Origin: Rouxiella aceris
GTDB lineage: Bacteria; Pseudomonadota; Gammaproteobacteria; Enterobacterales; Enterobacteriaceae
Direction: 5' to 3'
Assembly: GCF_012933545.1 (NCBI RefSeq)
Contig: NZ_JAADJU010000009.1
Location: forward strand, 1 to 64,000
DNA: 64,000 nucleotides
Below the pieces are notes generated by a model. It was not told the DNA's origin. It made no database searches and worked only from the letters and a program-made list of their open reading frames with translations. The position numbers and the translations under genes were made by a program. This document shows positions 1-10,700 of the stretch, piece after piece. Numbering within the stretch: position 1 is the stretch's first letter; each line of letters opens with the position of its first letter.

Positions 1-119
1 GCCTGGCGGCACTAGCGCGGTGGTCCCACCTGACCCCATGCCGAACTCAGAAGTGAAACGCCGTAGCGCCGATGGTAGTGTGGGGTCTCCCCATGCGAGA
101 GTAGGGAACTGCCAGGCAT
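1..119 (+). rRNA. rrf: 5S ribosomal RNA (first base missing)
   Basis: The sequence matches the enterobacterial 5S rRNA over its full length, from the conserved GCCTGGCGGC 5' arm to the complementary ACTGCCAGGC 3' arm, which form the closing helix. The family is 120 nt in E. coli and only about one base is missing at the window edge. It is the distal gene of an rRNA operon whose 16S and 23S genes lie outside the window. Two intrinsic terminators follow directly. In E. coli an rRNA operon (rrnE) also lies a short distance upstream of metA, so the position is ancestral. Confidence 0.97.
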
Positions 120-130
120 CAAACAAGTGG

Positions 131-161
131 AAAGCCCTGTACTGACGTACAGGGCTTTTTG
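131..161 (+). terminator. rRNA operon terminator T1
   Basis: Perfect 10-bp stem, agccctgtac (133-142) with gtacagggct (147-156) around a TGAC loop, followed by a T run. It lies 12 nt after the 5S gene and is the expected first rrn terminator. Confidence 0.93.
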
Positions 162-182
162 CTGTCTGCAATACGGCAATAA

Positions 183-210
183 TACCCGTGTATCTCGCTC
201 ATCAAGACAA
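183..210 (+). repeat. Degenerate end of the 119-bp dispersed element
   Basis: These 28 bases match 25 of 28 positions of the right end of the TIR-bounded element at 21113-21231 (the part at 21194-21221), including ATCAAGACAA. The rest of the element is absent. It probably is a decayed remnant or a minimal copy placed between the two rrn terminators. Confidence 0.5.
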
Positions 211-229
211 TATGGTTAATCCATTCCCG

Positions 230-257
230 GCCCCTGACTGACGTCAGGGGCTTTTTT
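230..257 (+). terminator. rRNA operon terminator T2
   Basis: Perfect 8-bp stem cccctgac (231-238) / gtcagggg (243-250) with a TGAC loop and a run of six T residues. Tandem terminators are usual after rRNA operons. From here to metA (258-494) the only other signal seen is the MetJ box array. Confidence 0.92.
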
Positions 258-445
258 ATTGGGCAAAGGGTTGGAAATAGCCTGTTTACCGGCGGTTCTT
301 GCCGTCTTTTTAACCGCGGCAAATAGCTAAAAAAGCATATTCCAGAAGGATAAATAACCAAAAGATATAACTATATAGCTTTAAGCTGAAAAATTTTCAC
401 CTTGGACTTGCATGCTCGACATCGGCAGCGAAACCCGCTATCTTC

Positions 446-477
446 AGGCATCTAGATGTCTAAACGTATAAGTGGAT
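446..477 (+). promoter_or_regulatory. MetJ operator (four met boxes)
   Basis: Four contiguous 8-bp units, aggcatct, agatgtct, aaacgtat and aagtggat, resemble the met box consensus AGACGTCT, the second most closely. MetJ with S-adenosylmethionine binds such tandem arrays cooperatively and represses methionine genes. The array ends 17 nt before the metA start codon, so it should cover the promoter or early leader of metA. Confidence 0.8.
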
Positions 478-494
478 GTTGTAAGGGAGTCGTT

Positions 495-1424
495 ATGCCG
501 ATCCGTGTACCAGATGAGTTACCAGCCGTGAATTTTTTGCGCAACGAAAATGTCTTTGTGATGACGACGTCACGCGCTAAAACCCAGGAAATTCGCCCGC
601 TAAAGGTGCTGATACTTAATTTGATGCCCAAAAAGATCGAGACAGAGAACCAGTTTCTACGACTGCTTTCGAATTCTCCTTTGCAGATTGATGTCCAGCT
701 ACTGCGCATTGACAGCCGCGAGTCAAAAAACACGCCCGCTGAACACTTAAATAACTTCTACTGCGATTTCGACGATATCCAGCATGATAACTATGACGGC
801 CTGATTGTTACCGGTGCCCCGCTGGGTCTGGTGGACTTTTGTGACGTCGCCTACTGGCCGCAAATCGAACGCGTGATCCATTGGGCAAAAGAGCATGTCA
901 CCTCTACGCTGTTCGTCTGTTGGGCAGTACAGGCCGCGTTAAACGTGCTGTATGGCACGCCGAAAATGACCCGGGACACCAAGCTGTCCGGGGTATATGC
1001 CCACCAGATGCTGCAACCGCTGGCCTTGCTGACGCGTGGTTTTGATGAGACTTTCCTGGCACCGCATTCCCGTTATGCCGATTTCCCGCTGGAAGAACTG
1101 CGCAAATACAGCGATCTGGATATTCTTGCCGGATCCGAAGAAGCCGGTGCATATCTGTTTGCCACCAAAGATAAACGTATGGCGTTTGTCACCGGTCATC
1201 CGGAATACGATGCCGGTACGCTGGCTGGCGAGTATCTGCGTGACCTGGAGGCGGGTCTGGCACCGGAAATGCCTTTCAACTATTTCCCACAGGATAACGC
1301 CGAGCTGACACCAAAAGCCACCTGGCGCAGCCATGGCCATCTGTTGTTTACCAACTGGCTGAATTATTACGTTTACCAGATCACGCCATTCGATCTTCGT
1401 CAGATGAACCCTACGCTGGAATGA
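495..1424 (+). CDS. metA: Homoserine O-succinyltransferase MetA
   Basis: MetA transfers a succinyl group from succinyl-CoA to homoserine, the committed step of methionine synthesis in the cytoplasm. The 309-aa product has the same length as the E. coli enzyme and is nearly colinear with it. The acyl-enzyme cysteine is Cys142 (FVCWAVQ) and the catalytic His235 and Glu237 lie in GHPEYD. An in-frame ATG 39 nt upstream (456) would add 13 residues that overlap the met boxes. The [10 protein letters not shown] start matches the family and follows a GGGAG ribosome binding site, so it is preferred. The gene stands alone, and the upstream MetJ boxes indicate repression by methionine sufficiency. Confidence 0.97.
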   Translation: MPIRVPDELPAVNFLRNENVFVMTTSRAKTQEIRPLKVLILNLMPKKIETENQFLRLLSNSPLQIDVQLLRIDSRESKNTPAEHLNNFYCDFDDIQHDNYDGLIVTGAPLGLVDFCDVAYWPQIERVIHWAKEHVTSTLFVCWAVQAALNVLYGTPKMTRDTKLSGVYAHQMLQPLALLTRGFDETFLAPHSRYADFPLEELRKYSDLDILAGSEEAGAYLFATKDKRMAFVTGHPEYDAGTLAGEYLRDLEAGLAPEMPFNYFPQDNAELTPKATWRSHGHLLFTNWLNYYVYQITPFDLRQMNPTLE

Positions 1425-1441
1425 TCGCCACCATCGCCTAA

Positions 1442-1472
1442 GCAAACGGCCACTCGGCTGGCCGTTTGTTGC
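1442..1472 (+). terminator. metA terminator-like hairpin
   Basis: Stem aaacggcca (1444-1452) / tggccgttt (1459-1467) with a 6-nt loop and a short, imperfect T tract (TTTGTTG). It lies 17 nt after the metA stop and is the likely end of that transcript. Confidence 0.75.
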
Positions 1473-1643
1473 ATTGCCTCCTTTCTCTTCTCTTTGCTGC
1501 TCCCCCTGCTTGACGATCCTTCGCCATTTCCCTTTTCCTGTTGGTTTTAATGCCGACATTGGAAATTACTCCTGTTTTTTATAAAAAAATATCCGCTCTA
1601 ATTAAATGAATAATAAGGTGTTTATTTTTTATTTTCAAAAAAA

Positions 1644-1663
1644 TGGAAATCGTTTTTGATTTT
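1644..1663 (+). promoter_or_regulatory. IclR operator of aceBAK
   Basis: The segment tggaaatcgtttttgatttt is almost the same as the known E. coli aceB operator region (tggaaattgtttttgatttt). It sits in a very AT-rich stretch about 160 nt before aceB. A 17-of-20 match occurs in the iclR promoter region (7556-7575), which supports the call. IclR should repress aceBAK from here when acetate or fatty acids are absent. The rest of 1473-1822 shows no other feature I can support. Confidence 0.75.
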
Positions 1664-1822
1664 ATAATTTTATTGATTATTCTTAGTCATATCGGCGAGT
1701 AAATGACCAGCCTGGCCATACGACTAAAAATGATCCTCTCTCCTCCAGGGATCTTGTCCGAGATCACCGCATTGCACTCAGGCCTTTAAGGCCAAATTCA
1801 CTGATAAGTCAGGAGAATGTTG

Positions 1823-3421
1823 ATGTCACAGCAGATAACCCGCAGTTCGCTAGACTTTACACGTCAGTTTTCGCAGCAAACTGCCAGCGTGCTGACCGAA
1901 CCCGCTATCGACTTTTTAGCCGACCTGGTCAGTCACTTTACCCCGGCTCGCAATCAACTGTTGGCGGAAAGAAAGAAGGTTCAGGCCGCAATCGACGAAG
2001 GGCATTTACCAGATTTTATTTCGGAAACGAATTCCATTAGAGAATCATCCTGGCAGATCAAAAGTATTCCAGCCGATCTTCAGGACCGCCGGGTAGAAAT
2101 TACCGGCCCGGTGGAACGTAAAATGGTGATCAATGCCCTCAACGCCAACGTCAAAGTTTTTATGGCTGACTTCGAAGATTCGCTAGCGCCGGACTGGAGC
2201 AAGGTGATTGAGGGACAAATCAATCTGCGTGATGCCGTAAAAGGGACCATCAGCTATACCAATGAATCAGGGAAAATTTATCAGCTTAAACCTGACCCTG
2301 CGGTACTGGTATGCCGGGTGAGGGGATTGCACTTGCCGGAGAAACACGTGCTGTGGCAAGGGGAGCCGATCCCCGGTGGCTTATTTGATTTTGCCCTCTA
2401 CTTCTTTCACAACTACCGTGAGCTGTTGGCAAAAGGCAGCGGTCCCTATTTCTATCTGCCCAAAATGCAGTCCTATCAGGAGGCGCAGTGGTGGCATCGC
2501 GTGTTCTGCTTTGCCGAAGATCACGTCGGGCTGCCGCGTGGCACCATCAAGGCAACGGTGCTGATTGAAACCCTGCCCGCAGTGTTTCAGATGGATGAAA
2601 TCCTTTACCACCTGCGTGACCATATTGTCGGCCTGAACTGCGGACGCTGGGATTATATTTTCAGTTATATCAAAACATTGAAAAACCATGGCGATCGCGT
2701 ACTGCCCGACCGTCAGGTGGTCACCATGGAACAACCCTTCCTCAGCGCCTATTCGCGCCTGTTGATTAAGACCTGTCATCGTCGCGGTGCCTTTGCCATG
2801 GGGGGGATGGCGGCGTTTATTCCCAGCAAAGATACCCAGCGTAATGAATGGGTACTTAACAAAGTGCGTAAAGACAAGGAACTGGAAGCGAGTAATGGTC
2901 ATGACGGTACCTGGATTGCCCACCCCGGCCTGGCAGATACGGTCATGGCGGTCTTTGATCAGGCATTGGGCACCCGACGCAACCAGCTCGATGTATTGCG
3001 CGAACATGACGCAACCATCAGCGCAGAACAGTTGCTGGAACCTTGTCAGGGCGCACGCAGCGAAGAGGGTATGCGCGCCAATATTCGCGTGGCGGTGCAG
3101 TACATCGAGGCGTGGATCTCCGGCAATGGCTGTGTGCCGATTTACGGTTTGATGGAGGATGCCGCCACGGCAGAAATCTCCCGCACCTCCATCTGGCAAT
3201 GGATCCATCACGGCAAGACGCTTGATGACGGTCAACCGGTAACCAAGGCGCTGTTTCACCGCATGCTGGCCGAAGAGATGCAGGTGATCCAACAGGAATT
3301 GGGCGATGGCCGTTTTAGCGCCGGACGCTTCCATGAAGCCGCCACACTGATGGAAAAAATCACCACCCAGGATGAGCTGATCGACTTCCTCACCTTACCG
3401 GGTTATGCCCTGCTGGCCTGA
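1823..3421 (+). CDS. aceB: Malate synthase A
   Basis: AceB condenses glyoxylate with acetyl-CoA to give malate, the second step of the glyoxylate bypass used during growth on acetate or fatty acids. The 532-aa protein is colinear with E. coli AceB (533 aa) and carries the family signature RDHIVGLNCGRWDYIF in its middle. An ATG at 1817 lies only one base from the AGGAG ribosome binding site, whereas the ATG at 1823 (MSQQ) lies 7 bases away, so 1823 is chosen. It is the first gene of aceBAK, 68 nt before aceA, under the IclR operator upstream. Confidence 0.96.
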   Translation: MSQQITRSSLDFTRQFSQQTASVLTEPAIDFLADLVSHFTPARNQLLAERKKVQAAIDEGHLPDFISETNSIRESSWQIKSIPADLQDRRVEITGPVERKMVINALNANVKVFMADFEDSLAPDWSKVIEGQINLRDAVKGTISYTNESGKIYQLKPDPAVLVCRVRGLHLPEKHVLWQGEPIPGGLFDFALYFFHNYRELLAKGSGPYFYLPKMQSYQEAQWWHRVFCFAEDHVGLPRGTIKATVLIETLPAVFQMDEILYHLRDHIVGLNCGRWDYIFSYIKTLKNHGDRVLPDRQVVTMEQPFLSAYSRLLIKTCHRRGAFAMGGMAAFIPSKDTQRNEWVLNKVRKDKELEASNGHDGTWIAHPGLADTVMAVFDQALGTRRNQLDVLREHDATISAEQLLEPCQGARSEEGMRANIRVAVQYIEAWISGNGCVPIYGLMEDAATAEISRTSIWQWIHHGKTLDDGQPVTKALFHRMLAEEMQVIQQELGDGRFSAGRFHEAATLMEKITTQDELIDFLTLPGYALLA

Positions 3422-3489
3422 GTAACCGAATTGACCGTCATTTTATGCTGTATCCCTGAAGGCTTAACATTAAACACGGAGTACCCACA

Positions 3490-4800
3490 ATGAAACTGAC
3501 CCGTAGCCAACAAATTACACAACTCGAAGAAAACTGGTCACAGCCGCGCTGGAAAGGTATCACCCGCCCTTATACGGCGACCGAAGTGATCAGCCTGCGT
3601 GGTTCGGTCAATCCGGAATGCACACTGGCGCAGCAGGGTGCCAGCCGTTTATGGGATCTGCTGCATGGCGCATCACGCAAAGGCTACGTCAACTGTCTGG
3701 GAGCCCTGACAGGTGGGCAGGCGTTGCAACAGGCCAAAGCGGGGATCGAGGCGATTTATCTTTCTGGCTGGCAAGTAGCCGCCGACGCCAATACCGCCTC
3801 CAGCATGTATCCGGATCAATCCCTCTATCCGGTAAACTCGGTGCCTGAAGTGGTGGCGCGGATTAACAATACCTTTCGCCGTGCCGATCAAATCCAATGG
3901 GCGAACAATATCGAGCCAGGACAGCCGGGCTATACCGACTATTTCCTGCCGATTGTTGCCGATGCCGAGGCCGGGTTTGGCGGTGTGCTCAACGCCTTTG
4001 AACTGATGAAAGCGATGATTAACGCCGGGGCAGCAGCGGTGCACTTTGAAGACCAACTGGCGGCGGTAAAAAAATGCGGCCATATGGGCGGCAAAGTGCT
4101 GGTACCGACGCAGGAAGCGGTTCAGAAGCTGGTCTCTGCGCGCCTGGCTGCCGATGTGCTCGGCGTGCCAACGCTGCTGGTAGCAAGGACCGATGCCGAT
4201 GCCGCCGACTTGCTGACCTCCGATTGCGATCCTTATGACAGTGCCTTTATTACCGGCGAACGCACCCATGAAGGTTTCTATCGCACCCAGGCCGGCATCG
4301 AGCAAGCTATTGCTCGCGGGCTGGCCTACGCCCCTTACGCCGATATTGTCTGGTGTGAAACCTCGACCCCGGATCTGGCACTGGCCCGCCGCTTTGCCGA
4401 CGCGATTCATCAGCGTTTTCCTGGCAAATTGCTGGCCTATAACTGCTCGCCTTCGTTTAACTGGAAGAAAAATCTCGACGATCGCACCATCGCCAGCTTC
4501 CAGGACCAACTGGCCGAAATGGGCTATCAGTATCAGTTTATTACCCTGGCGGGCATCCATAGCATGTGGTTCAACATGTTCGACCTGGCTCATGCCTATG
4601 CCCAGGGTGAAGGCATGAAGCACTATGTGGAAAAAGTGCAGCAGCCAGAGTTTGACGCCGTATCACGAGGCTATACATTTGCCTCACATCAGCAGGAAGT
4701 GGGTACCGGTTACTTTGACAAAGTGACCACCATTATCCAGGGCGGACGCTCCTCGGTGACCGCATTGACCGGCTCGACCGAAGAACAACAGTTTTCCTGA
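3490..4800 (+). CDS. aceA: Isocitrate lyase
   Basis: AceA splits isocitrate into succinate and glyoxylate, the entry step of the glyoxylate bypass. The 436-aa product has the family length (434 in E. coli) and the signature KKCGHMGGK with the catalytic Cys196. The metal/substrate loops around [12 protein letters not shown] and [10 protein letters not shown] are intact. A GGAG ribosome binding site precedes the ATG. It is the middle gene of aceBAK and is followed by an intrinsic terminator-like hairpin before aceK, which may keep aceK expression low. Confidence 0.97.
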   Translation: MKLTRSQQITQLEENWSQPRWKGITRPYTATEVISLRGSVNPECTLAQQGASRLWDLLHGASRKGYVNCLGALTGGQALQQAKAGIEAIYLSGWQVAADANTASSMYPDQSLYPVNSVPEVVARINNTFRRADQIQWANNIEPGQPGYTDYFLPIVADAEAGFGGVLNAFELMKAMINAGAAAVHFEDQLAAVKKCGHMGGKVLVPTQEAVQKLVSARLAADVLGVPTLLVARTDADAADLLTSDCDPYDSAFITGERTHEGFYRTQAGIEQAIARGLAYAPYADIVWCETSTPDLALARRFADAIHQRFPGKLLAYNCSPSFNWKKNLDDRTIASFQDQLAEMGYQYQFITLAGIHSMWFNMFDLAHAYAQGEGMKHYVEKVQQPEFDAVSRGYTFASHQQEVGTGYFDKVTTIIQGGRSSVTALTGSTEEQQFS

Positions 4801-4810
4801 TCGTTACCCG

Positions 4811-4833
4811 GCCCGGCGTCAGCCGGGCTTTTT
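4811..4833 (+). terminator. Hairpin terminator between aceA and aceK
   Basis: Perfect stem gcccggc (4811-4817) / gccgggc (4822-4828) with a GTCA loop, followed by TTTTT. It starts 11 nt after the aceA stop and ends about 20 nt before the aceK start, so it can act as an internal attenuator that lowers aceK relative to aceBA. Confidence 0.85.
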
Positions 4834-4855
4834 GCTGATGCCATGGAGCGCCATG

Positions 4856-6589
4856 ATGACGAGCGAGCTGTTAATCGCGCAGACTATTTTGCAGGGTTTT
4901 GATGCGCAGTATGGGCGCTTTCTGGAGGTGACCGCCGGTGCGCAACAGCGTTTCGAACGTGCCGACTGGGCCGCAGTGCAGCACGCCATGAAGCAACGAA
5001 TTCATCTTTATGATCATCACGTTGGCCTGGTGGTCAGCCAGCTACAGTGCATTACCGGTGCACAATTTTATGATGCCGACTTTAGCCGTCGGGTCAAAGC
5101 CTGCTTTACCACGCTATTGCCTGATTATCCCCGTGGCGAAATTGCCGAAAGCTTTTTTAACTCGGTCTACTGCCGCATCTTCAAACATCGTGAACTGACC
5201 GCGGACCGACTGTTTATCTTTAGTGACCAACCGCAGGACAGTGGCAAACAACTGTATCGCCCTCTGGCCCGCGTGCTGGCTCCGGGTGGCGATTTGACCG
5301 GCATGTTGCATAAGCTGCTGATAGAACTTCCTCTGCGCCTGCCCTGGCAAGATAGCCTGCGCGATGCCCGAACCATTGCCGATGCGCTGGCCAGCGCCTT
5401 TCCCGATGCCCGGCTTGACGAGGCGCGTTTTGAGATCGCCAGCGAGCTCTTTTATCGTAACAAGGCGGCCTGGTTGGTAGGTAAAATCCGCTGGCGACAG
5501 CAGGTCTACCCCTTCTTGCTGCCGATCCTGCAAAGTTCGCAGGGCGCACTGTTTGTCGATGCTTGCCTGACCGAACATAACGATGCCAGCATTATTTTTG
5601 GCTTCGCCCGCTCCTATTTTATGGTCTATGCCCCTCATCCCGGGGCGCTGGTCGAGTGGCTGCGAGAGATTTTACCGGCGAAAACCACCGCCGAACTGTA
5701 CAGCGCCATTGGCTGCCAAAAGCATGCCAAAACCGAATGCTATCGCGAGCATCTGCGCTTTATGGCCAGCGGCAACCAGCCCTTTATTATCGCCCCCGGG
5801 GTTAAGGGGATGGTGATGCTGGTGTTTACCCTGCCTGGCAGCGACCGGGTATTCAAAGTGATTAAAGACCGTTTTGCGCCGCAAAAACAGGTGACCGAGC
5901 AGCGGGTACGCGACTGCTACCAACTGGTGAAAGAGCACGACCGCGTTGGCCGAATGGCCGACACCCAGGAGTTTGAACATTTTGTTTTGCCCAAAAACCG
6001 CATTAGTGACGAACTGATGGCAGAATTGCAGCGTGAGGCCGCCGGGAAAATCGAAGATCTGGGTGACAGTATTGCGCTGCGCCATCTATATATTGAACGG
6101 CGTATGACGCCGCTGAACCTCTATCTGGAGCAGGCCACGGCGCAGCAACTGCATGATGTGATTGAAGAGTACGGCAACGCCATCAAACAGCTGGCGGCGG
6201 CCAATATCTTTCCGGGAGATATGCTGTTCAAGAATTTTGGTGTGACCCGTCATGGTCGCGTGGTGTTTTATGACTATGACGAGATTTGCTATATGACCGA
6301 GGTGAACTTTCGTCAGTTGCCTGCGCCGCGCTATCCCGAAGATGAACTGGCCAGCGAGCCCTGGTACAGCGTGGCAGAGAACGATGTGTTTCCCGAAGAG
6401 TTCCGTCACTTTTTATGCAGTGATGCCCGGCTGCGTCCATTATTTGACACCTTGCATGGCGATCTCTTTACCGCCGACTACTGGCGCGGTTTACAGCAAC
6501 GAATTCTGGCCGGGCATGTCGAAGATGTTTACGCCTACCGCCGCAAACAGCGCTTTTGTCACCGCGCCGCGCAGCCCCTGAGTGCCTGA
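4856..6589 (+). CDS. aceK: Isocitrate dehydrogenase kinase/phosphatase
   Basis: AceK phosphorylates and dephosphorylates isocitrate dehydrogenase, which sets the split of isocitrate between the TCA cycle and the glyoxylate bypass. The 577-aa product is colinear with E. coli AceK (578 aa). An N-terminal regulatory half is followed by the kinase-like half, with GDMLFKNFG and the acidic YDYDEICYM segment that hold catalytic/metal aspartates in the family. Alternative starts lie at 4838 and 4853. The ATG at 4856 gives MTSELLIAQ, aligns best with the family and sits 7 nt from a GGAG. Confidence 0.95.
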   Translation: MTSELLIAQTILQGFDAQYGRFLEVTAGAQQRFERADWAAVQHAMKQRIHLYDHHVGLVVSQLQCITGAQFYDADFSRRVKACFTTLLPDYPRGEIAESFFNSVYCRIFKHRELTADRLFIFSDQPQDSGKQLYRPLARVLAPGGDLTGMLHKLLIELPLRLPWQDSLRDARTIADALASAFPDARLDEARFEIASELFYRNKAAWLVGKIRWRQQVYPFLLPILQSSQGALFVDACLTEHNDASIIFGFARSYFMVYAPHPGALVEWLREILPAKTTAELYSAIGCQKHAKTECYREHLRFMASGNQPFIIAPGVKGMVMLVFTLPGSDRVFKVIKDRFAPQKQVTEQRVRDCYQLVKEHDRVGRMADTQEFEHFVLPKNRISDELMAELQREAAGKIEDLGDSIALRHLYIERRMTPLNLYLEQATAQQLHDVIEEYGNAIKQLAAANIFPGDMLFKNFGVTRHGRVVFYDYDEICYMTEVNFRQLPAPRYPEDELASEPWYSVAENDVFPEEFRHFLCSDARLRPLFDTLHGDLFTADYWRGLQQRILAGHVEDVYAYRRKQRFCHRAAQPLSA

Positions 6590-6601
6590 GAGGGGCGGCG
6601 G

Positions 6602-7444
6602 TTAAGCTTTGCCGCCGCCGTAGGCCCGAGTGATCTCTTTAGCTGCATGCATCACCAGCGCTCCCAGCTCGGTCACCCGGTTATCGGTGATCCGCGAGAT
6701 CGGGCCGGAGATGGAGATCGCCGCATAAGCATCGTTATGCTCATCATAAATACAGGTGGCGACGCAGCGTAACCCCAGCGCATGTTCTTCATCATCAAAG
6801 GCATAGCCACGTTTACGCGTATCCGCCAACTCTTGCTTGAGATTGGCCGGTGAGGTGCGCGTCAACGGCGTGTAGCTATGCAAGCCGATTTTATGCAGCA
6901 ATTTGACCAGACGATCCTCGGGCAGCGTCGATAAAAAGGCCTTTCCCGCCCCGGAAGCGTGCATTGGCAGCTTGCCGCCAATGGGTGCCGACATACGCAT
7001 TAATGCATTGCATTGCACCTGATCGATAATGATCGCCTGATAGTCGCTGTGATCGAGCACTGCCAGATTGACCGTCTCTCCCGACTCTTCCATCAGTTGT
7101 CGCAACATCGGATGCACCATCGCCAGCAGATTTCGGCTTTGCAAAAAGCTGCTGCCCACCACAAAAGCGTGCGAACCAATGGTCCATAGCCCCAAATCCC
7201 CCACCTGACGGACAAAACCCTGCTGCTGCATGGTGGTGAGCAGACGATGGGTAGTAGAATTGGCCAGCCCCGCCTGCTGCGCCAGGTCGGTCAGTGCCAC
7301 GCTGCCTTGCGCTTCGGCAATATATTCCAGCAGCTTCAGGCCACGGGTTAACGACTGCACCTGTCCGGTGGCCGCTGCGGCTCCGCTGGTGCTGCTCTTG
7401 GGTTTCTTTGTACGTTTTGCCGCCGTGGCAGAAGTGGTCACCAT
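6602..7444 (-). CDS. iclR: Acetate operon repressor IclR
   Basis: IclR represses aceBAK and its own gene; glyoxylate and pyruvate modulate it. The 280-aa protein has an N-terminal winged helix-turn-helix (about residues 30-90, with GSVALTDLAQQAGLANSTTH) and a C-terminal effector domain ending in GPISRITDNRV, both as in E. coli IclR. The start at MVTTSATAAK follows an AAGGGA ribosome binding site; a longer reading frame adds 16 residues with no family match. It converges with aceK (12-nt gap). A probable autoregulatory operator lies about 110-130 bp upstream. Confidence 0.95.
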   Translation of the reverse strand: MVTTSATAAKRTKKPKSSTSGAAAATGQVQSLTRGLKLLEYIAEAQGSVALTDLAQQAGLANSTTHRLLTTMQQQGFVRQVGDLGLWTIGSHAFVVGSSFLQSRNLLAMVHPMLRQLMEESGETVNLAVLDHSDYQAIIIDQVQCNALMRMSAPIGGKLPMHASGAGKAFLSTLPEDRLVKLLHKIGLHSYTPLTRTSPANLKQELADTRKRGYAFDDEEHALGLRCVATCIYDEHNDAYAAISISGPISRITDNRVTELGALVMHAAKEITRAYGGGKA

Positions 7445-7555
7445 AATGATTTCCCTTGTCTGATTCGCCGGGAAACCGGTTAGTTTTGCCACGACCCCCT
7501 CGCGGACGAGTGGTTGCCTGGCAGATAACCGGAAACTGGCAGTAAACTATTATTT

Positions 7556-7575
7556 TGGAATTCGTTTTCGTTTTT
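7556..7575 (-). promoter_or_regulatory. IclR autoregulatory operator
   Basis: The 20-mer tggaattcgttttcgttttt matches the aceB operator at 1644-1663 in 17 of 20 positions. It lies in the iclR-metH divergent intergenic region, where IclR autoregulation is expected. The remaining bases of 7445-7794 probably hold the metH promoter, but no clear -35/-10 pair or MetR site was recognised. Confidence 0.65.
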
Positions 7576-7794
7576 ACAGTATGGATCGCAAAGCAGATTT
7601 ATGCACCTCCGATCTGTTGCCACTGTTTTGCAATAGGGCGCAAGGATTTGATGAAAAAGTCTCACGTTATGGCGAGCACTGCCCTTGAACAAGGTATGTT
7701 AGGATAACTGCCGTATTTTACAGCGCATAATAGCCGCCTGGACGGGGTAAAGAGTGATAGCAGCGGGTTGCAAGCGATGGGCGATGAGGTGAAA

Positions 7795-10700
7795 GTGACA
7801 AATCGAGTAGAAGCACTACATGAACAGCTGGCGAAGCGTATTTTGGTGCTGGACGGTGGCATGGGCACCATGATCCAGAGTTACCGCCTGCAAGAAGAAG
7901 ACTACCGCGGCGAACGTTTTGCCGATTGGGAGAGCGATCTCAAGGGTAACAACGATTTGCTGGTCCTTAGCAAGCCAGAAGTGATCACCGCGATCCACTA
8001 CGGTTATCTGGAAGCGGGTGCCGATATTCTCGAAACCAACACCTTTAACTCCACCACCATCGCCATGGCTGACTACCATATGGCGTCGCTCTCGGCCGAG
8101 ATAAATTACGAAGCCGCCCGTTTGGCGCGGGCCTGCGCCGACGAATGGACGGCACGTACCCCGGAGAAACCGCGCTATGTTGCCGGCGTGCTTGGCCCAA
8201 CCAATCGCACAGCGTCAATCTCCCCGGACGTTAACGATCCGGCGTATCGCAATGTCTCTTTTGATCAACTGGTCGAAGCTTACCGCGAATCCACCCGTGC
8301 GCTGATTGAGGGTGGCGTCGATCTGATTATGGTTGAGACCATCTTTGATACCCTCAATGCCAAAGCGGCCACGTTCGCCGTCGAAACGGTGTTTGAGGAG
8401 ATGGGCGTGCTGCTGCCGGTGATGATTTCCGGCACCATTACCGACGCTTCCGGGCGAACTTTATCCGGACAAACCACCGAAGCTTTTTATAACTCCCTGC
8501 GTCACGTCAAGCCGCTGACCTTTGGCCTGAACTGCGCACTGGGACCGGATGAACTGCGGGAATATGTCGCCGAGCTATCGCGCATTTCCGAATGTTACGT
8601 CACCGCGCACCCCAATGCCGGTCTGCCTAACGCCTTTGGCGAATACGATCTCGAAGCCAAAGAGATGGCAGAGCATATTGGTGAATGGGCGCGCGCCGGA
8701 TTTCTGAATATGGTCGGCGGTTGTTGCGGGACTACGCCAGCGCATATCGCGGCAATGGTCAAAGTGCTCGAAGGCGTACCGCCGCGGCGCTTGCCCAAGA
8801 TACCGGTCGCCTGTCGCCTTGCCGGGCTCGAGCCACTGAATATCGATGCCAATACCCTGTTTGTTAACGTCGGCGAACGTACTAACGTCACCGGCTCTGC
8901 GCGTTTTAAGCGACTGATCAAAGAAGAAAAATATCAGGAAGCGCTGGCTGTGGCCCAGCAACAGGTTGAAAGCGGCGCACAAATTATTGATATCAACATG
9001 GACGAAGGCATGCTCGACGCCGAAGCCGCCATGGTGAAATTTCTTAATCTGATTGCCGGTGAGCCCGATATTGCCCGAGTGCCGATTATGATTGACTCCT
9101 CCAAGTGGGAGGTGATCGAAAAGGGCCTGAAATGCATCCAGGGCAAGGGCATCGTTAACTCAATTTCGATGAAGGAAGGGGAAGAAGCTTTCCTTAATCA
9201 CGCTCGCAAGGTGCGACGCTATGGGGCTGCCATGGTGGTCATGGCCTTTGATGAAGTGGGCCAGGCTGATACCCGGGCGCGCAAAATCGACATCTGCCGT
9301 CGTGCTTATCAGCTGCTGACCGAAGAAGTCGGCTTTCCGCCGGAAGATATCATTTTTGACCCCAATATCTTTGCCGTTGCCACCGGGATTGAAGAGCACA
9401 ACAACTATGCTGTCGACTTTATCGAGGCTTGTGCCGATATCAAATCGCAATTACCCCATGCGCTGATTTCCGGGGGCGTTTCCAACGTCTCCTTCTCCTT
9501 CCGCGGTAACGACCCGGTGCGTGAAGCGATCCACGCCGTATTCCTCTATCACGCCATTCGTAATGGCATGGATATGGGTATCGTTAACGCCGGTCAGCTG
9601 GCCATTTATGACGATTTGTCTGACGAACTGCGCGAAGCCGTTGAAGATGTGATCCTTAATCGCCGCGATGACAGTACTGAACGCCTGCTCGACCTGGCCG
9701 AAAAATATCGCAGCAGCAAAGACGATGGCGAAGCCAATAAACAACAGGCTGAGTGGCGCGGCTGGGAAGTGAGAAAACGCCTCGAATATTCACTTGTAAA
9801 AGGCATCACCGAGTTTATTGAACTTGATACCGAAGAGGCACGCCAGCTCTCTGCCCGTCCGATAGAAGTGATCGAAGGGCCGCTGATGGATGGTATGAAC
9901 GTGGTCGGCGACCTGTTTGGCGAAGGCAAGATGTTCCTGCCGCAGGTGGTTAAATCTGCTCGCGTAATGAAACAGGCGGTGGCCTATCTCGAACCTTATA
10001 TCGAGGCCAGCAAAGAGAAAGGCAAAACCAACGGCAAAATTCTGCTGGCGACGGTAAAAGGCGATGTTCACGATATCGGGAAAAATATCGTTGGCGTGGT
10101 GCTGCAATGTAATAACTACGAGATTATCGATCTCGGCGTGATGGTGCCGACGGACAAGGTGCTGAAGACCGCTATTGAACAAAACGTCGATATTATCGGT
10201 TTGTCCGGTCTGATCACCCCTTCGCTGGATGAAATGGTCAACGTGGCCAAAGAGATGCAGCGTCGCGGATTTACCATGCCATTGCTGATTGGCGGGGCAA
10301 CCACCTCCAAAGCGCACACGGCGGTTAAAATCGAGCAGAACTACCAGGGGCCAACGGTTTACGTGCAAAACGCCTCCCGTTCGGTCGGCGTGGTTTCGGC
10401 GCTGTTGTCCGATACCCAGCGTGATGCCTTTGTCGAAAAAACCCGTAAAGAGTATGAAACGGTGCGTATTCAGCATGCCCGTAAAAAACCACGTACTCCG
10501 CCGGTTAGCCTGGAAGTTGCCCGTGATAATGCTACCCGCATCGACTGGGAGAGTTACACGCCGCCGGTTGCCCATCGTTTGGGGATACAAAAAGTCGAAG
10601 CCAGCATTGAAACGCTGCGCAACTATATCGACTGGACGCCGTTCTTTATGACCTGGTCGCTGGCGGGCAAATATCCGCGCATTCTCGAGGACGAAATCGT

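Noticed and set aside
2381-3334. 317-codon minus-strand ORF inside aceB
   Set aside because: It is the antisense shadow of a highly conserved gene, without start signals or recognisable protein motifs. The same holds for long antisense frames in aceA, metH, ssb and lysC.
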